Origin: Ketobacter sp. MCCC 1A13808
GTDB lineage: Bacteria > Pseudomonadota > Gammaproteobacteria > Pseudomonadales > Ketobacteraceae
Direction of reading: 5' to 3'
Assembly (NCBI RefSeq): GCF_009746715.1
Contig: NZ_VRKW01000002.1
Span: 372,001 to 436,000 of the forward strand
DNA length: 64,000 nucleotides
In this document: positions 46,603 through 55,114 of the stretch, one piece after another
How positions within the stretch are numbered: position 1 is the first letter of the stretch
How the letters are laid out: each line of letters opens with the position of its first letter
Notes under the pieces: model-generated
Database searches by the model: none
Seen by the model: the letters and a program-made list of their open reading frames with translations, nothing else
Told to the model about the DNA's origin: nothing
Translations under genes and position numbers: made by a program

Positions 46603-46971
46603 ACTATCCGCCTTGCAATATTCGCCAATAAAACATGCCGCACACGCCCGTGAATCGGGAGCACGCAAACTTTGAGTAAATGGATCGAGCAATATTGTGC
46701 ATCTTTGAAATGTTTTAATCTATTACAATTTTGATAATAAAAGCTGCCAAAAGTCACTGGATTTTAGGCCTGGCATCCACACAATACCCCCCCGTACTGG
46801 CCTTTTAAAATCATCGGCTTATACTTATCTTATTCACAAAACAGCTGGCCGTTCGACTTACAATGTGACGCCTGGTTAACACCTTAATGGATTAGCCTAC
46901 GCATTTGCCTTGCTGGCATATCACGGTAACGCTCAGGGTTTTACATCGCATCCCCAATACAGGATCACACT
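46603..46971. other. 369-bp divergent region between methyltransferase and GT4
   Basis: It contains the open but probably untranslated upstream extension of the methyltransferase frame (to 46692; includes CAACFIGEYC), A/T-rich sequence at 46710-46745 suited to a promoter, and AGGA before the GT4 start. I see no other gene or clear regulatory motif. Confidence 0.5.
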
Positions 46972-48153
46972 ATGCGGATACTCTTCTGCAATTACGAATA
47001 CCCCCCTTTGGGCGGGGGCGGAGGCGTCGTCAACGCCATGCTGGCGGAAGAACTGGCACACCGTCATCAGGTCACCGTTCTGACCTCTTGCGGCCCCAAT
47101 CTCGCGGCCGAAGAAACATTGAACAATGTACGTATCATACGGGTACCGGTCTATACCCGGCGGCAAATGGCAGCGGCTAACTTCCCCTCGATGGCGGCCT
47201 ACATCATGAACGGGCTGCGCTACGGCACCAAACTGCTGCAAAAAGAACAGTTTGATATTATCAATACCCACTTTGCCCTGCCCTCCGGGCCAGTCGGCCA
47301 CAGCCTGGCCAAAAATTTCAATGTACCGAATGTGCTCTCTGTACACGGCGGAGATCTGTACGACCCGAGCAAATTTACCTCACCACACCGGCATTTCCTG
47401 CTACGCATGTGGGTAAACAGCCTGCTGCATAAAGCGGACGCCGTGGTCGGCCAGTCACGCAACACCAATGAAAACGTCACGACGTTCTATGATGCCGGAC
47501 TCAAGCCAGCGCTGATTCCGCTGGGTATCAATCGGCCTCACTTTCCGTCCACCACGCGCCAGGAGCTCGGCTTTACCGACCAGGAAAAGATTTTAGTCAC
47601 TGTTGGCAGGCAAGTATCGCGCAAAGCAAACGATCGTTTGATCACCGTGTTCAGCCGCCTGAAACAGGACAATTGCAAGCTGGTACTGATCGGGAGTGGC
47701 CCGCAACAAGAATCCCTGCAAGCCCTGGCCAACCAGCTCAATGTCGCAGACAAGGTGGTCTTCGCAGGTTTTGTCAGCGAAGAAAAGAAATACGCACTGC
47801 TGGCCAATGCCGACCTCTATGTATCCACCAGTCAGCATGAAGGTTTTGGCTTGGTCTTTTTGGAAGCCATGGCGGCGAATTTGCCAGTCATGTGTTACAA
47901 CCACGGCGGCCAAACTGATTTCCTGGAACACGGCAAGACCGGAGCGCTGCTCGAATTAAACGACGAAACCGCGTTCCTGAATGAGTTAAACCGGCTGCTA
48001 TCCGACCCATCACTGGCGCAACAGATAGGTGAATACAACAAGCAGAAAGTAGAACAATACTTTATCGAGAACTGCGCGAAAGAGTATGAAACCCTGTTCG
48101 AAAGCCTGCTGAAGGATTCGAAAGGCGTGGCTGCAGGCAGCAGCAGAAGTTAA
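46972..48153 (+). CDS. Glycosyltransferase family 4
   Basis: A 393-residue GT-B fold enzyme that transfers an activated sugar to a glycan or lipid acceptor at the cytoplasmic face. The N-terminal domain begins with the glycine-rich YEYPPLGGGGGVVNAMLAEE, and the C-terminal nucleotide-sugar domain has ILVTVGRQVSRKANDRLI, LVLIGSGPQQESL and the E-x7-E motif in SQHEGFGLVFLEAMAANLPV. No signal peptide. The stop codon is immediately followed by a strong structured element, and the gene converges on the YbhN-like gene. Donor and acceptor cannot be assigned. Confidence 0.9.
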   Translation: MRILFCNYEYPPLGGGGGVVNAMLAEELAHRHQVTVLTSCGPNLAAEETLNNVRIIRVPVYTRRQMAAANFPSMAAYIMNGLRYGTKLLQKEQFDIINTHFALPSGPVGHSLAKNFNVPNVLSVHGGDLYDPSKFTSPHRHFLLRMWVNSLLHKADAVVGQSRNTNENVTTFYDAGLKPALIPLGINRPHFPSTTRQELGFTDQEKILVTVGRQVSRKANDRLITVFSRLKQDNCKLVLIGSGPQQESLQALANQLNVADKVVFAGFVSEEKKYALLANADLYVSTSQHEGFGLVFLEAMAANLPVMCYNHGGQTDFLEHGKTGALLELNDETAFLNELNRLLSDPSLAQQIGEYNKQKVEQYFIENCAKEYETLFESLLKDSKGVAAGSSRS

Positions 48154-48212
48154 GCTGACGGCGCGGCGCTGCATAAGGTAGCGTTGCGCCCCCCCACCCT
48201 TATGCTGTCAGC
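48154..48212. repeat. Nested inverted repeats with pseudoknot potential after GT4
   Basis: Three complementary pairs fit in 59 bp: GCTGAC (48154-48159) with GTCAGC (48207-48212); GGCGCGGCGCT (48160-48170) with AGCGTTGCGCC (48180-48190; 11 bp counting two G-U pairs in RNA); and GCATAAGG (48171-48178), the loop of that hairpin, with CCTTATGC (48198-48205). The loop-to-downstream pairing makes an H-type pseudoknot possible. No T-run is present. It begins one base after the GT4 stop and ends before the convergent gene. Confidence 0.65.
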
Positions 48213-48214
48213 AA

Positions 48215-49168
48215 CTAAACGCCACCAGGCGGAATCTTCGGCTTGCCTTCCAGCAAATACAAAACACTTCCGATCAGCGAAATGGGCAGCGCAGCCAGGC
48301 GGATTAACAGTGCCACGACAATCCCAACTGAGTCGTCCAGCCCGTAGCTCTCCATGAAATACATAAAGGCACCGTCAACTACACCATAACCACCTATACT
48401 GATCGGTAGCATACTAACGAAGACCGTGATGCTCAAAACGATCGCAATTTCCATGACCTTATACTCGCCAACCAGCGCATGCACCAATACAGCGTAAGCT
48501 AAAATCATCAGCCCATGGAATAAGAACGAAAACAGCATCACGTTCACACAACGGCCAAGATGGTATTTGTACGCCCCCATATGTTTAACCAAATAGGCCA
48601 GCACTTTGGGGCAGTATTTACTGTTGAGGATTTTTTCCGAAAGGTTAAACGCATACACCAAAACCACCCCAAGAATCGACGCCACACCTACCGGCACCAG
48701 GATCATCAGGTAATAGGCGGAAAGCTTGTCATCTCGCGTCAACCAAAGGTAGATTGCAACGCAACCACCAATCATAACCAGGGCAGCGAAACCCGTTAAG
48801 CGCTCAATAAAAACCGACAGGAACGCCACTGTTTTCTGGTCGCCGTCTTTGCCGAATGTTTTGTAGATACGGTAGGCATCACCACCGATCGCCGAAGGGA
48901 GAAACTGGCTGATAAAGAATGCAATACCATACCAACGGGTTAAATCCGGCAAACCATATCGTTGTTCGTGTATCTTTAAAAGCTGGCCCCACTTTATCGC
49001 GCTCACGAACCATCCGCCCAACATAGCAAACACGGCAATAGCGAACACATGAAACGGCAGATCTTCGATGTAATGCAGCGCTTGCTTCCAGTCGACACTT
49101 ACCACAATCCAGTACACCACTAGACTGGTCACCAAAAGCTTTACGCACAATAGAATTTTTTTCTTCAT
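48215..49168 (-). CDS. YbhN/AglD-like (LPG synthase TM) flippase-like membrane protein
   Basis: A 317-residue polytopic inner-membrane protein of the UPF0104/lysylphosphatidylglycerol-synthetase TM family (PF03706), with about eight helices (LLCVKLLVTSLVVYWIVVSV, FAIAVFAMLGGWFVSAIKWG). The family signature FFISQFLPSAIGGDAYRIY and the late PISIGGYGVVDGAFMYF are both present. It lacks the catalytic aminoacyl-transferase domain of MprF. Such proteins often sit in glycan or glycolipid loci and are suspected lipid or lipid-sugar flippases. It lies 119 bp downstream of the acyltransferase gene on the same strand and is probably the last gene of a four-gene unit. Confidence 0.88.
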   Translation of the reverse strand: MKKKILLCVKLLVTSLVVYWIVVSVDWKQALHYIEDLPFHVFAIAVFAMLGGWFVSAIKWGQLLKIHEQRYGLPDLTRWYGIAFFISQFLPSAIGGDAYRIYKTFGKDGDQKTVAFLSVFIERLTGFAALVMIGGCVAIYLWLTRDDKLSAYYLMILVPVGVASILGVVLVYAFNLSEKILNSKYCPKVLAYLVKHMGAYKYHLGRCVNVMLFSFLFHGLMILAYAVLVHALVGEYKVMEIAIVLSITVFVSMLPISIGGYGVVDGAFMYFMESYGLDDSVGIVVALLIRLAALPISLIGSVLYLLEGKPKIPPGGV

Positions 49169-49287
49169 AAAATCGGGGCTACAGAAGCGATAGTGGCTTA
49201 ATGCATTATCTCGACAAACCCGCTCCTGCGTTGAAGTAAAAAGAGTATCCGGCCCCGCTCCGTGGGTTGAACCAATCCCGCGGCCAA

Positions 49288-49896
49288 TCAGCCGTGTTGA
49301 GCTTTCGCCACTTCATTCTCACCTATAATTTTACCCGGGTTACCCACCACAATGGCAAAATCAGGGACATCTTTTGTGACAATGGAACCGGCACCCACCA
49401 CGGCATAACGGCCTATGGTAATCCCAGGCAATACGGTGGCATTCGCACCCACCCAGGCCCAGTCACCAATCGTGACGGTTTTAAATTCCGCCTTCATCGC
49501 CTTACGGATATCGTGGCTTGTGGTCGTAATTAACGCGCCCGGACCGACCTGCGCGTTATTGCCTATTACCACACCGCCATGACCGAAAATCTTGGCGTAG
49601 CTGTTAATAGCACAATCGCGGCCCACATGGATATAACCATCCGAGCCCGCGCGCATATAGACCTGATCCAGTATCAGACAATCCCGGCCAATGCGGATAT
49701 TGGACGGGTTAATCATGTTAACCTTGCCGCCCACAATGGACCCCGCCCCGACGCAACGCAGAACATACCGGCACCAGAAAGTATTGATAGCGACCTTAAA
49801 CAAATGAATCCACTCTACCGGATTGGAAAAGATCAACCCTTTGATGCGGCTCATTTTATCAATATGCTTCGCTTCTGCATTGTCGTCCGCAGACAT
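49288..49896 (-). CDS. Left-handed beta-helix (hexapeptide) acyltransferase
   Basis: A 202-residue acyltransferase of the LbH family. Hexapeptide repeats run from about residue 55 to 180 (NIRIGRDCLILDQVYMRAG, GGVVIGNNAQVGPGALITTT, TVLPGITIGRYAVVGAGSIV), with the catalytic His in ALITTTSHDI and WAWVGANATVLPG, as in WcaF/maltose acetyltransferase-like enzymes. It likely O-acetylates a sugar. The start overlaps the epimerase stop as TAATG, so the two are translationally coupled. Confidence 0.9.
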   Translation of the reverse strand: MSADDNAEAKHIDKMSRIKGLIFSNPVEWIHLFKVAINTFWCRYVLRCVGAGSIVGGKVNMINPSNIRIGRDCLILDQVYMRAGSDGYIHVGRDCAINSYAKIFGHGGVVIGNNAQVGPGALITTTSHDIRKAMKAEFKTVTIGDWAWVGANATVLPGITIGRYAVVGAGSIVTKDVPDFAIVVGNPGKIIGENEVAKAQHG

Positions 49897-50870
49897 TAGA
49901 TTAATCCTTCTTTTTTATACCACTCTGCAGTACGCCGGACACCTTCTTGCGCACTGATCTCAGGTTCGATTTTCAAATCCCGCTCCATACGTTCAGTCTT
50001 GAAGCTGACGGATTTGGTGAAGAAATCCATACTGCGTCTGAAGATAGGGGGTTTCTTGTTGATTAAATTAAACGCAATTTCAACCGCCGTTGCGAATAAC
50101 GTCATGGGTACTGCTGGAATAACCACTTTGGGCGGGCTCACCCGGAGTTCGCCGGCTACAATCTGCACCAACTCTTTCAGCGGAGTGACGGTTTTACTGG
50201 CGATAATAACCGGCTTCCCGATCAGCGTTTCGTTAGTCAGTGCCGCTTCAAAGGCCCGGCTCAGATCGTCAATATAAATAAGATGCTTCAGGGTTTTACC
50301 GGGGCTGACTATCACGCCCTTTTTCACCATTTTATAAAATTTCAATTTGCTCACATCGCCCGGACCATAGACTTGTGCGGGTCGTATTACGATGACCGGA
50401 TAATTGTGTTCTTCGCAAAACGCTACGGCCATCTTCTCGCCTTCGGTTTTGGAGGTTTCATACTTGTCCCACTCGGGAGGGCAGTACGGGGATTGCTCAG
50501 AGAACGGCATACGCCCACCGGCGGCCACACCCACGGTGCTGCAGTGCACGACCCGTTTTACGCCGGCTTCTTTTGCCGCCTCCAGCACGTTACGGACACC
50601 CGTCACATTCACAGCGAAATAATCTTCCATGGATTTATCCGGATGATTAAACAGCGCCGCCAGGTTAATACAGACATCCACTCCTTGCAGCGCCTTCAGC
50701 AGGCTGTCTTTAGAGGTAACGTCGGCCTGCACCGGGGTAAGGTGAGACAGTTCTCCCGCCATTGGAGCAGCCACCCGTAACAGCGGAATCACGGTATGCC
50801 CCTGTTGATCCAAATATCGACATACGTTCTGTCCGACAAATCCGGCAGCGCCGGTTACAGCAATCTTCAT
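49896..50870 (-). CDS. NAD(P)-dependent epimerase/dehydratase (extended SDR)
   Basis: A 324-residue extended SDR with the N-terminal motif VTGAAGFVGQNVCRYL (G-x-x-G-x-x-G), VDVCINLAALFNHPDK, a Ser-rich VVHCSTVGVA and the catalytic Tyr-x3-Lys in YETSKTEGEKM. IVIRPAQVYGPGD is conserved. The C-terminal half resembles 3-beta-hydroxysteroid-dehydrogenase-like or nucleotide-sugar epimerases, so either a sugar-nucleotide or a lipid substrate is possible; the genomic context favours sugar. It lies 12 bp downstream of the GlpD-like gene and overlaps the acyltransferase start. Confidence 0.88.
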   Translation of the reverse strand: MKIAVTGAAGFVGQNVCRYLDQQGHTVIPLLRVAAPMAGELSHLTPVQADVTSKDSLLKALQGVDVCINLAALFNHPDKSMEDYFAVNVTGVRNVLEAAKEAGVKRVVHCSTVGVAAGGRMPFSEQSPYCPPEWDKYETSKTEGEKMAVAFCEEHNYPVIVIRPAQVYGPGDVSKLKFYKMVKKGVIVSPGKTLKHLIYIDDLSRAFEAALTNETLIGKPVIIASKTVTPLKELVQIVAGELRVSPPKVVIPAVPMTLFATAVEIAFNLINKKPPIFRRSMDFFTKSVSFKTERMERDLKIEPEISAQEGVRRTAEWYKKEGLI

Positions 50871-50882
50871 GAATGACTCCCT

Positions 50883-52544
50883 TTACAGTCTGATATTTGG
50901 GTACGCATCTTTCAACTCCTTGATATTGCTAAGTTTCTCTTCTTCGGTCCAGTTCAGTACCTGCGCCATTACATCGGCGCATTGCGTAATTGCCTGCTCC
51001 GATGGGCAACCTGCGTTGCCAATTTCCGTACGCCGCAGCACCACATCGACCAGCTTAACCGCCAACTCTGTTTCGATCGCGTGAACAATTTCAGCGGCCA
51101 GTACATGGGTACCATCGATTGTCTTTTTCAGCTCGGGACGGCGGCCAGCGATTGCCAATACATCCTGCGCACCCGCACCGTAATTGCGATACAACGTGTC
51201 CGCTACCACCGCGTTGCCATCCAGTTGTGACAGAATGACGGATTTATCGATTGCCGTTCCGCCCCAGGCTGGTGTGCTATCGAAAACGGCCTTGCTCTTG
51301 CTAATATTCAGCGCAGCTTCCACCTCATTAACCGCTTGAACGGCCATTACGCCGGAAGTAGTGGCCCGAACGCCGATCAATGTCACCAACCCCTTTAAGC
51401 CCTGCTCCTTGGCATGATTGATTAACACCGATCGTTTTCCATAGCTCAGATCCTTGCTGTCTTCGGTGTTCTCGCCGAATAGGGTGAGCCCCCAGTTGCT
51501 GATGGTGACATCCTCAAACTGTATATTTAAGCCTTTATAGCCCGCGTTAACCTCTTCAATAAAGGTTTCGATTTCTTGTCGCGTAATATACACATCTTCG
51601 GGTTTCTCTTTTTTCACCACATGCCAGACACCCACCAGCGAATAATCCCGCCAGGGCACGACAAAAAGATGGCGGGCGCCCCGGCTTACCAGCGCATCGG
51701 GATCTTTACTTTGCCCCAACACGGCAACGGCATTGCGCTTGGATATTTGACGCTTCACCAAAAAGCAGGCGTCACGGGAAAAATTAACGTTTGGACTGTG
51801 GGCGCTGCCCAGGGATTCATTGATCAGGCGGTGCGCCCAGCCACCAGCGGCATTGAGCACACTTTTGCTGCGGATCGTGAAACGCTTGCCACTGAGTTCA
51901 TCCAATACCTCAGCCCCCTGAACCAGACCGTTTTCTTCTAAAATTTTCGTCGCATTCAAATAGTTACAAATTACAGCGCCGTTTTCATCGGCGTCACGCA
52001 CATAAGAGACCACGATCCGGCAGGGGTTGTACATTTGCCCGTCATAGAAAAGCACCCCCCCGGTGAGCCCTTGCTGATCGATTTCGGGAAACGCTTCAAC
52101 CACATCCGCTTTGGATAGCACTTTGCCACCCGGTATGTGCTTTTCGCTTGCCTGCACACCCCAATTGCGGTCCAGTGCCACCGCGTCATAGACAAACACA
52201 CCGGCAGCCAGCATCCAGCGCGGGGTACCAACATTATAAGTAGGAATTATGATCGGCAGCGGGTCAACCAGGTGCGGTAGTGTTTTAAAAAAGAAACGAC
52301 GGGCATCAATAGATTCACGGACCCGGACAAGATCGCCGTGCTGCAGATAGCGGATTCCGCCGTGCAGCATTTTAAAGTGTTGGGAAGAGGAACCACTGGC
52401 AAAATCGCGCTTTTCTATCAAGGCCACTTTCAGGCCGCGCTTACTTGCCTCGCGGGCGGCACAGGCACCGAAAATCCCGCCCCCTATCACCAGCACATCG
52501 AATTCGGTTGTCTCAAGAGCCTGCAAAGATTCACTTCGTTTCAT
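50883..52544 (-). CDS. GlpD-like FAD-dependent glycerol-3-phosphate dehydrogenase/oxidase
   Basis: A 553-residue flavoprotein with the FAD motif VLVIGGGIFGACAAREAS at about 18-35, then EKRDFASGSSSQHFKMLHGG and IRYLQHGDLVRVRES, the glycerol-3-phosphate dehydrogenase signature area, where the usual S-R-S-S-K is S-Q-H-F-K. The C-terminal DAO_C domain is present (LRRTEIGNAGCPSEQAI). The canonical enzyme oxidises glycerol-3-phosphate to DHAP and passes electrons to quinone. I start at ATG 52544; the frame extends 16 codons up to a TTG. It heads a unit of glycan-type genes, 12 bp before the epimerase, so its role may be specialised rather than glycerol catabolism; no glpF or glpK is near. Confidence 0.87.
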   Translation of the reverse strand: MKRSESLQALETTEFDVLVIGGGIFGACAAREASKRGLKVALIEKRDFASGSSSQHFKMLHGGIRYLQHGDLVRVRESIDARRFFFKTLPHLVDPLPIIIPTYNVGTPRWMLAAGVFVYDAVALDRNWGVQASEKHIPGGKVLSKADVVEAFPEIDQQGLTGGVLFYDGQMYNPCRIVVSYVRDADENGAVICNYLNATKILEENGLVQGAEVLDELSGKRFTIRSKSVLNAAGGWAHRLINESLGSAHSPNVNFSRDACFLVKRQISKRNAVAVLGQSKDPDALVSRGARHLFVVPWRDYSLVGVWHVVKKEKPEDVYITRQEIETFIEEVNAGYKGLNIQFEDVTISNWGLTLFGENTEDSKDLSYGKRSVLINHAKEQGLKGLVTLIGVRATTSGVMAVQAVNEVEAALNISKSKAVFDSTPAWGGTAIDKSVILSQLDGNAVVADTLYRNYGAGAQDVLAIAGRRPELKKTIDGTHVLAAEIVHAIETELAVKLVDVVLRRTEIGNAGCPSEQAITQCADVMAQVLNWTEEEKLSNIKELKDAYPNIRL

Positions 52545-53089
52545 ATTCGTTTTATACCCTGGAACGGTTTGCGAGGCGTTCACCGCAACCAAATCATGAT
52601 CTGGCGCGGACCTCCTGGTACTGTGTAATTACTGACTAGCTGCGCTAAACCTTTGATTTAACATTAAATTCAAACAAGCAAAATAGATAGGTCTTCGCAT
52701 ATTACCTTCCGCGTCACCCACCCCGGCACGTTATAACAAATTTAAGACAAATCGGATGCGAACCCCGAAGCCGGAATATGGATCTATAATAAGGATGTCT
52801 TAATAATGATAGCGCCCCGGAGCGAGCATTTTACAAATACAAACAATAATTAAAGCAGGGTATCCGTTGAGCAACCAAACTGTTATCAAGACACCCGAAA
52901 ACTCAGATAATGGCATTAATCATAACAGCAATTACCCGATCCACATGGCAGAATGCTAACAAGGTGATAAATTATTAATTTGAATTCTGTACTTATTCTC
53001 ATTCAGTGCCAAAACATGGCCTATTATAAGCATAAGTGTTAAATTATGCTCCACTGTTAAAATCGAAAATCTGTTGTAGGACACTCCGG
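52545..53089. other. 545-bp divergent region between the GlpD-like gene and the GT2 pair
   Basis: A/T-rich spacer suited to divergent promoters. It holds a TTG-started 30-codon open frame (52867-52959) with AGGG six bases upstream, a 7-bp inverted repeat AGCATAA/TTATGCT at 53029-53050 just upstream of the GT2 leader, and no other gene I can support. Confidence 0.55.
52867..52959 (+). CDS. Possible 30-residue small peptide
   Basis: TTG-started frame with AGGG six bases upstream, reading MSNQTVIKTPENSDNG and ending HMAEC. It is hydrophilic, without signal sequence or membrane helix. It could be a leader peptide, a remnant of a truncated gene, or chance; only the ribosome-binding site spacing supports it. 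Confidence 0.2.
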   Translation: MSNQTVIKTPENSDNGINHNSNYPIHMAEC

Positions 53090-54076
53090 ATGACACGAAC
53101 CATCGAGCTATCCATTGTTGCGCCTTTATATAACGAAGAAGAAAGTGTCGGTCACCTTTACAAGGCCATTACTGATGCGGTCAGCCCTATGGGGCTGGAG
53201 TATGAGATTCTTTTCGTTAATGACGGCAGCAAGGACAAGACTCTGGATAACGCCATTGCTTTGGCAAAGGCTGATCACCACCTTAGAGTGGTTAATTTCC
53301 GTAAGAATTATGGCCAAACGCCCGCAATGGCCGCCGGCATCGATAACGCTCGCGGTGATATTATTGTTACCATGGACGGCGATTTGCAGAATGATCCTTC
53401 TGATATTCCGATGATGGTGAAGACGCTCCGCGAAGGTTACGATATCGTCGTCGGCTGGCGCCACAATCGGCAGGACAAACTGATTACCCGTAAAATTCCG
53501 TCCATGATTGCCAATCGGCTGATCGGCAAAGTCACCGGCGTCCCCATTAAGGACAACGGCTGCTCCCTGAAGGTCTATCGCGCGGAGGTAATGCAGAGTC
53601 TGCCGTTTTATAATGAATTGCACCGGTTTATTCCGGCATTGCTGTCTGTCTCCGGCGCACGCGTAGCAGAAGTTAAAGTTAAACACCACGCCCGGCAATT
53701 CGGCGAATCCAAATACGGGCTTTCACGTGTTTACAAAGTACTGTTAGATTTGCTCACCATAAAGACGATATTATCCGTTGCCAGCCACCCCATGAGGTGG
53801 TTTACCAAGCTATCCGGAATACCGCTTCTGGTTGCTTTAATTTGTACTATATTGTTGGCATTGGACGTAAACGAAAGCAATCTAGTAGTCGAAACGACAT
53901 TAGCGATTCTATTTTTCTCTACCGCAATTTTTCTGATCAGTCTGGGCTTTCTTTCCGAACTCATATTCGCCAAAGGCAATATCGCAATTGGAAAGCTTGC
54001 ACTCTTAACAGCGCAATTGAATAGTGAAAAAGTAATTGAGCCCGAATCTAGGATTAACGATGAGCCAAGCAGATAG
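53090..54076 (+). CDS. Membrane-anchored GT2 glycosyltransferase (DPM1/GtrB/ArnC-like)
   Basis: A 328-residue enzyme of the polyprenyl-phosphate sugar transferase group. The GT-A domain opens ELSIVAPLYNEEESVGHLY, has EILFVNDGSKDKT, NFRKNYGQTPAMAAGID, and the metal-binding D-x-D in MDGDLQNDPSDIP. Further conserved blocks are KDNGCSLKVYR and ELHRFIPALL. Two C-terminal membrane helices (GIPLLVALICTILLALDV, TLAILFFSTAIFLISLGFL) anchor it. I start at ATG 53090 (MTRTIELS) since an upstream in-frame ATG adds a non-homologous leader. It likely makes a lipid-phosphate-linked sugar. The end overlaps the next GT2 by 17 bases. Confidence 0.92.
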   Translation: MTRTIELSIVAPLYNEEESVGHLYKAITDAVSPMGLEYEILFVNDGSKDKTLDNAIALAKADHHLRVVNFRKNYGQTPAMAAGIDNARGDIIVTMDGDLQNDPSDIPMMVKTLREGYDIVVGWRHNRQDKLITRKIPSMIANRLIGKVTGVPIKDNGCSLKVYRAEVMQSLPFYNELHRFIPALLSVSGARVAEVKVKHHARQFGESKYGLSRVYKVLLDLLTIKTILSVASHPMRWFTKLSGIPLLVALICTILLALDVNESNLVVETTLAILFFSTAIFLISLGFLSELIFAKGNIAIGKLALLTAQLNSEKVIEPESRINDEPSR

Positions 54077-55022
54077 TTCGACGCCTCTAAGCGTAATTAT
54101 TCCCGTATGCGAAAGAACCGAAAACACACTAGCAACCTTCAAAGAATATCAGGAATACCTGGGCGCTAAGTTCACGCAACCTGAATATATTTTTGTCGTC
54201 AGCAAAGGCAATCATCATATTGGTGATCAGCTGGTTGATCACGCTAAAGACGCTAAAAATATCACCGTGATGTATATGTCCCGTGATTTCGGCGAAGCAA
54301 CTGCCATACAGGCCGGTATGAGCAAGGCCACTGGCGAACTCATTCTAATATTGCCGACGTACAAGCAAGTTGAAACCAGCAGCCTTGGCAAACTTTTCGA
54401 ACACATTGAAGAATACGACCTGGTGTTAGCAAAACGCTGGCCCCGGATTGATACCGCTGGCAACCAGATTCAGACCAAAACCTTCAACTACCTTTTAAGA
54501 AAGTTCTCAGGTCAGAACTTTACTGATATCGGCTGTGGTGTGCGGTTGCTGAAATCCGTTGCGGCAAAAGAACTGAATTTGTACGGCGATCAGCACCGAT
54601 TTTTACCCCTGCTTGTTCATCAAATCGGGTACAGCTTTACTGAAATCGAACTGCCTCAGGCAAAAGATGACGCTGGCACTCGCTTATACACACCCCAAGT
54701 CTATCTGCGTCGGTTACTGGATTTGCTTACCGTTGTGTTCCTGACCAAGTTCAACAAAAAGCCACTACGCTTTTTCGGATTACTGGGCAGCGGAAGCATC
54801 GGCATAGGTGCTCTGGGTTTGCTCTACTTGGCTTTGGAGCGCTTTGCCTGGGGAATCCCCCTTTCCGACCGACCATTACTGGTTATGTTTTGCTTATTCT
54901 TTGTATTAGGGTTTCAACTGCTCGCAATCGGTTTGATTGGTGAAATTATCATATTCACGCACGCCGGTGACCAGAAAGAGTATCGCATTAAAAAAATCCA
55001 TGACCAGGATTCACCGGATTAA
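54060..55022 (+). CDS. GT2-like membrane protein lacking the DxD motif
   Basis: A 320-residue paralogue of the preceding enzyme with the same plan: LSVIIPVCERTENTLATF at the start, VMYMSRDFGEATAIQAGM, FTDIGCGVRLLK, QHRFLPLLVHQIGY, and two C-terminal membrane helices (LLGSGSIGIGALGLLYLAL, LLVMFCLFFVLGFQLLAIGL). At the position of the metal-binding D-x-D the sequence is LILILPTYKQVETSS, with no acidic pair. It may be inactive, or serve as a partner of the first GT2, or use another mechanism. ATG 54060 (MSQADSS), with AGGA upstream, overlaps the first gene by 17 bases, so the two are coupled. A strong terminator follows. Confidence 0.88.
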   Translation: MSQADSSTPLSVIIPVCERTENTLATFKEYQEYLGAKFTQPEYIFVVSKGNHHIGDQLVDHAKDAKNITVMYMSRDFGEATAIQAGMSKATGELILILPTYKQVETSSLGKLFEHIEEYDLVLAKRWPRIDTAGNQIQTKTFNYLLRKFSGQNFTDIGCGVRLLKSVAAKELNLYGDQHRFLPLLVHQIGYSFTEIELPQAKDDAGTRLYTPQVYLRRLLDLLTVVFLTKFNKKPLRFFGLLGSGSIGIGALGLLYLALERFAWGIPLSDRPLLVMFCLFFVLGFQLLAIGLIGEIIIFTHAGDQKEYRIKKIHDQDSPD

Positions 55023-55053
55023 TTCAATCTCCGGCTCAGTTCCAGGAAAAAAT

Positions 55054-55091
55054 AAAAAGCCCGCTGCAGATAAAATTGCAGCGGGCTTTTT
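55054..55091. terminator. Strong bidirectional terminator between GT2 pair and serB
   Basis: AAAAAGCCCGCTGCA (55054-55068) and TGCAGCGGGCTTTTT (55077-55091) form a perfect 15-bp inverted repeat with an 8-nt loop and T-runs both ways. It separates convergent genes and marks the right edge of the glycan locus. Confidence 0.92.
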
Positions 55092-55114
55092 AATATCTGA
55101 ACAACTTCCTCCGG

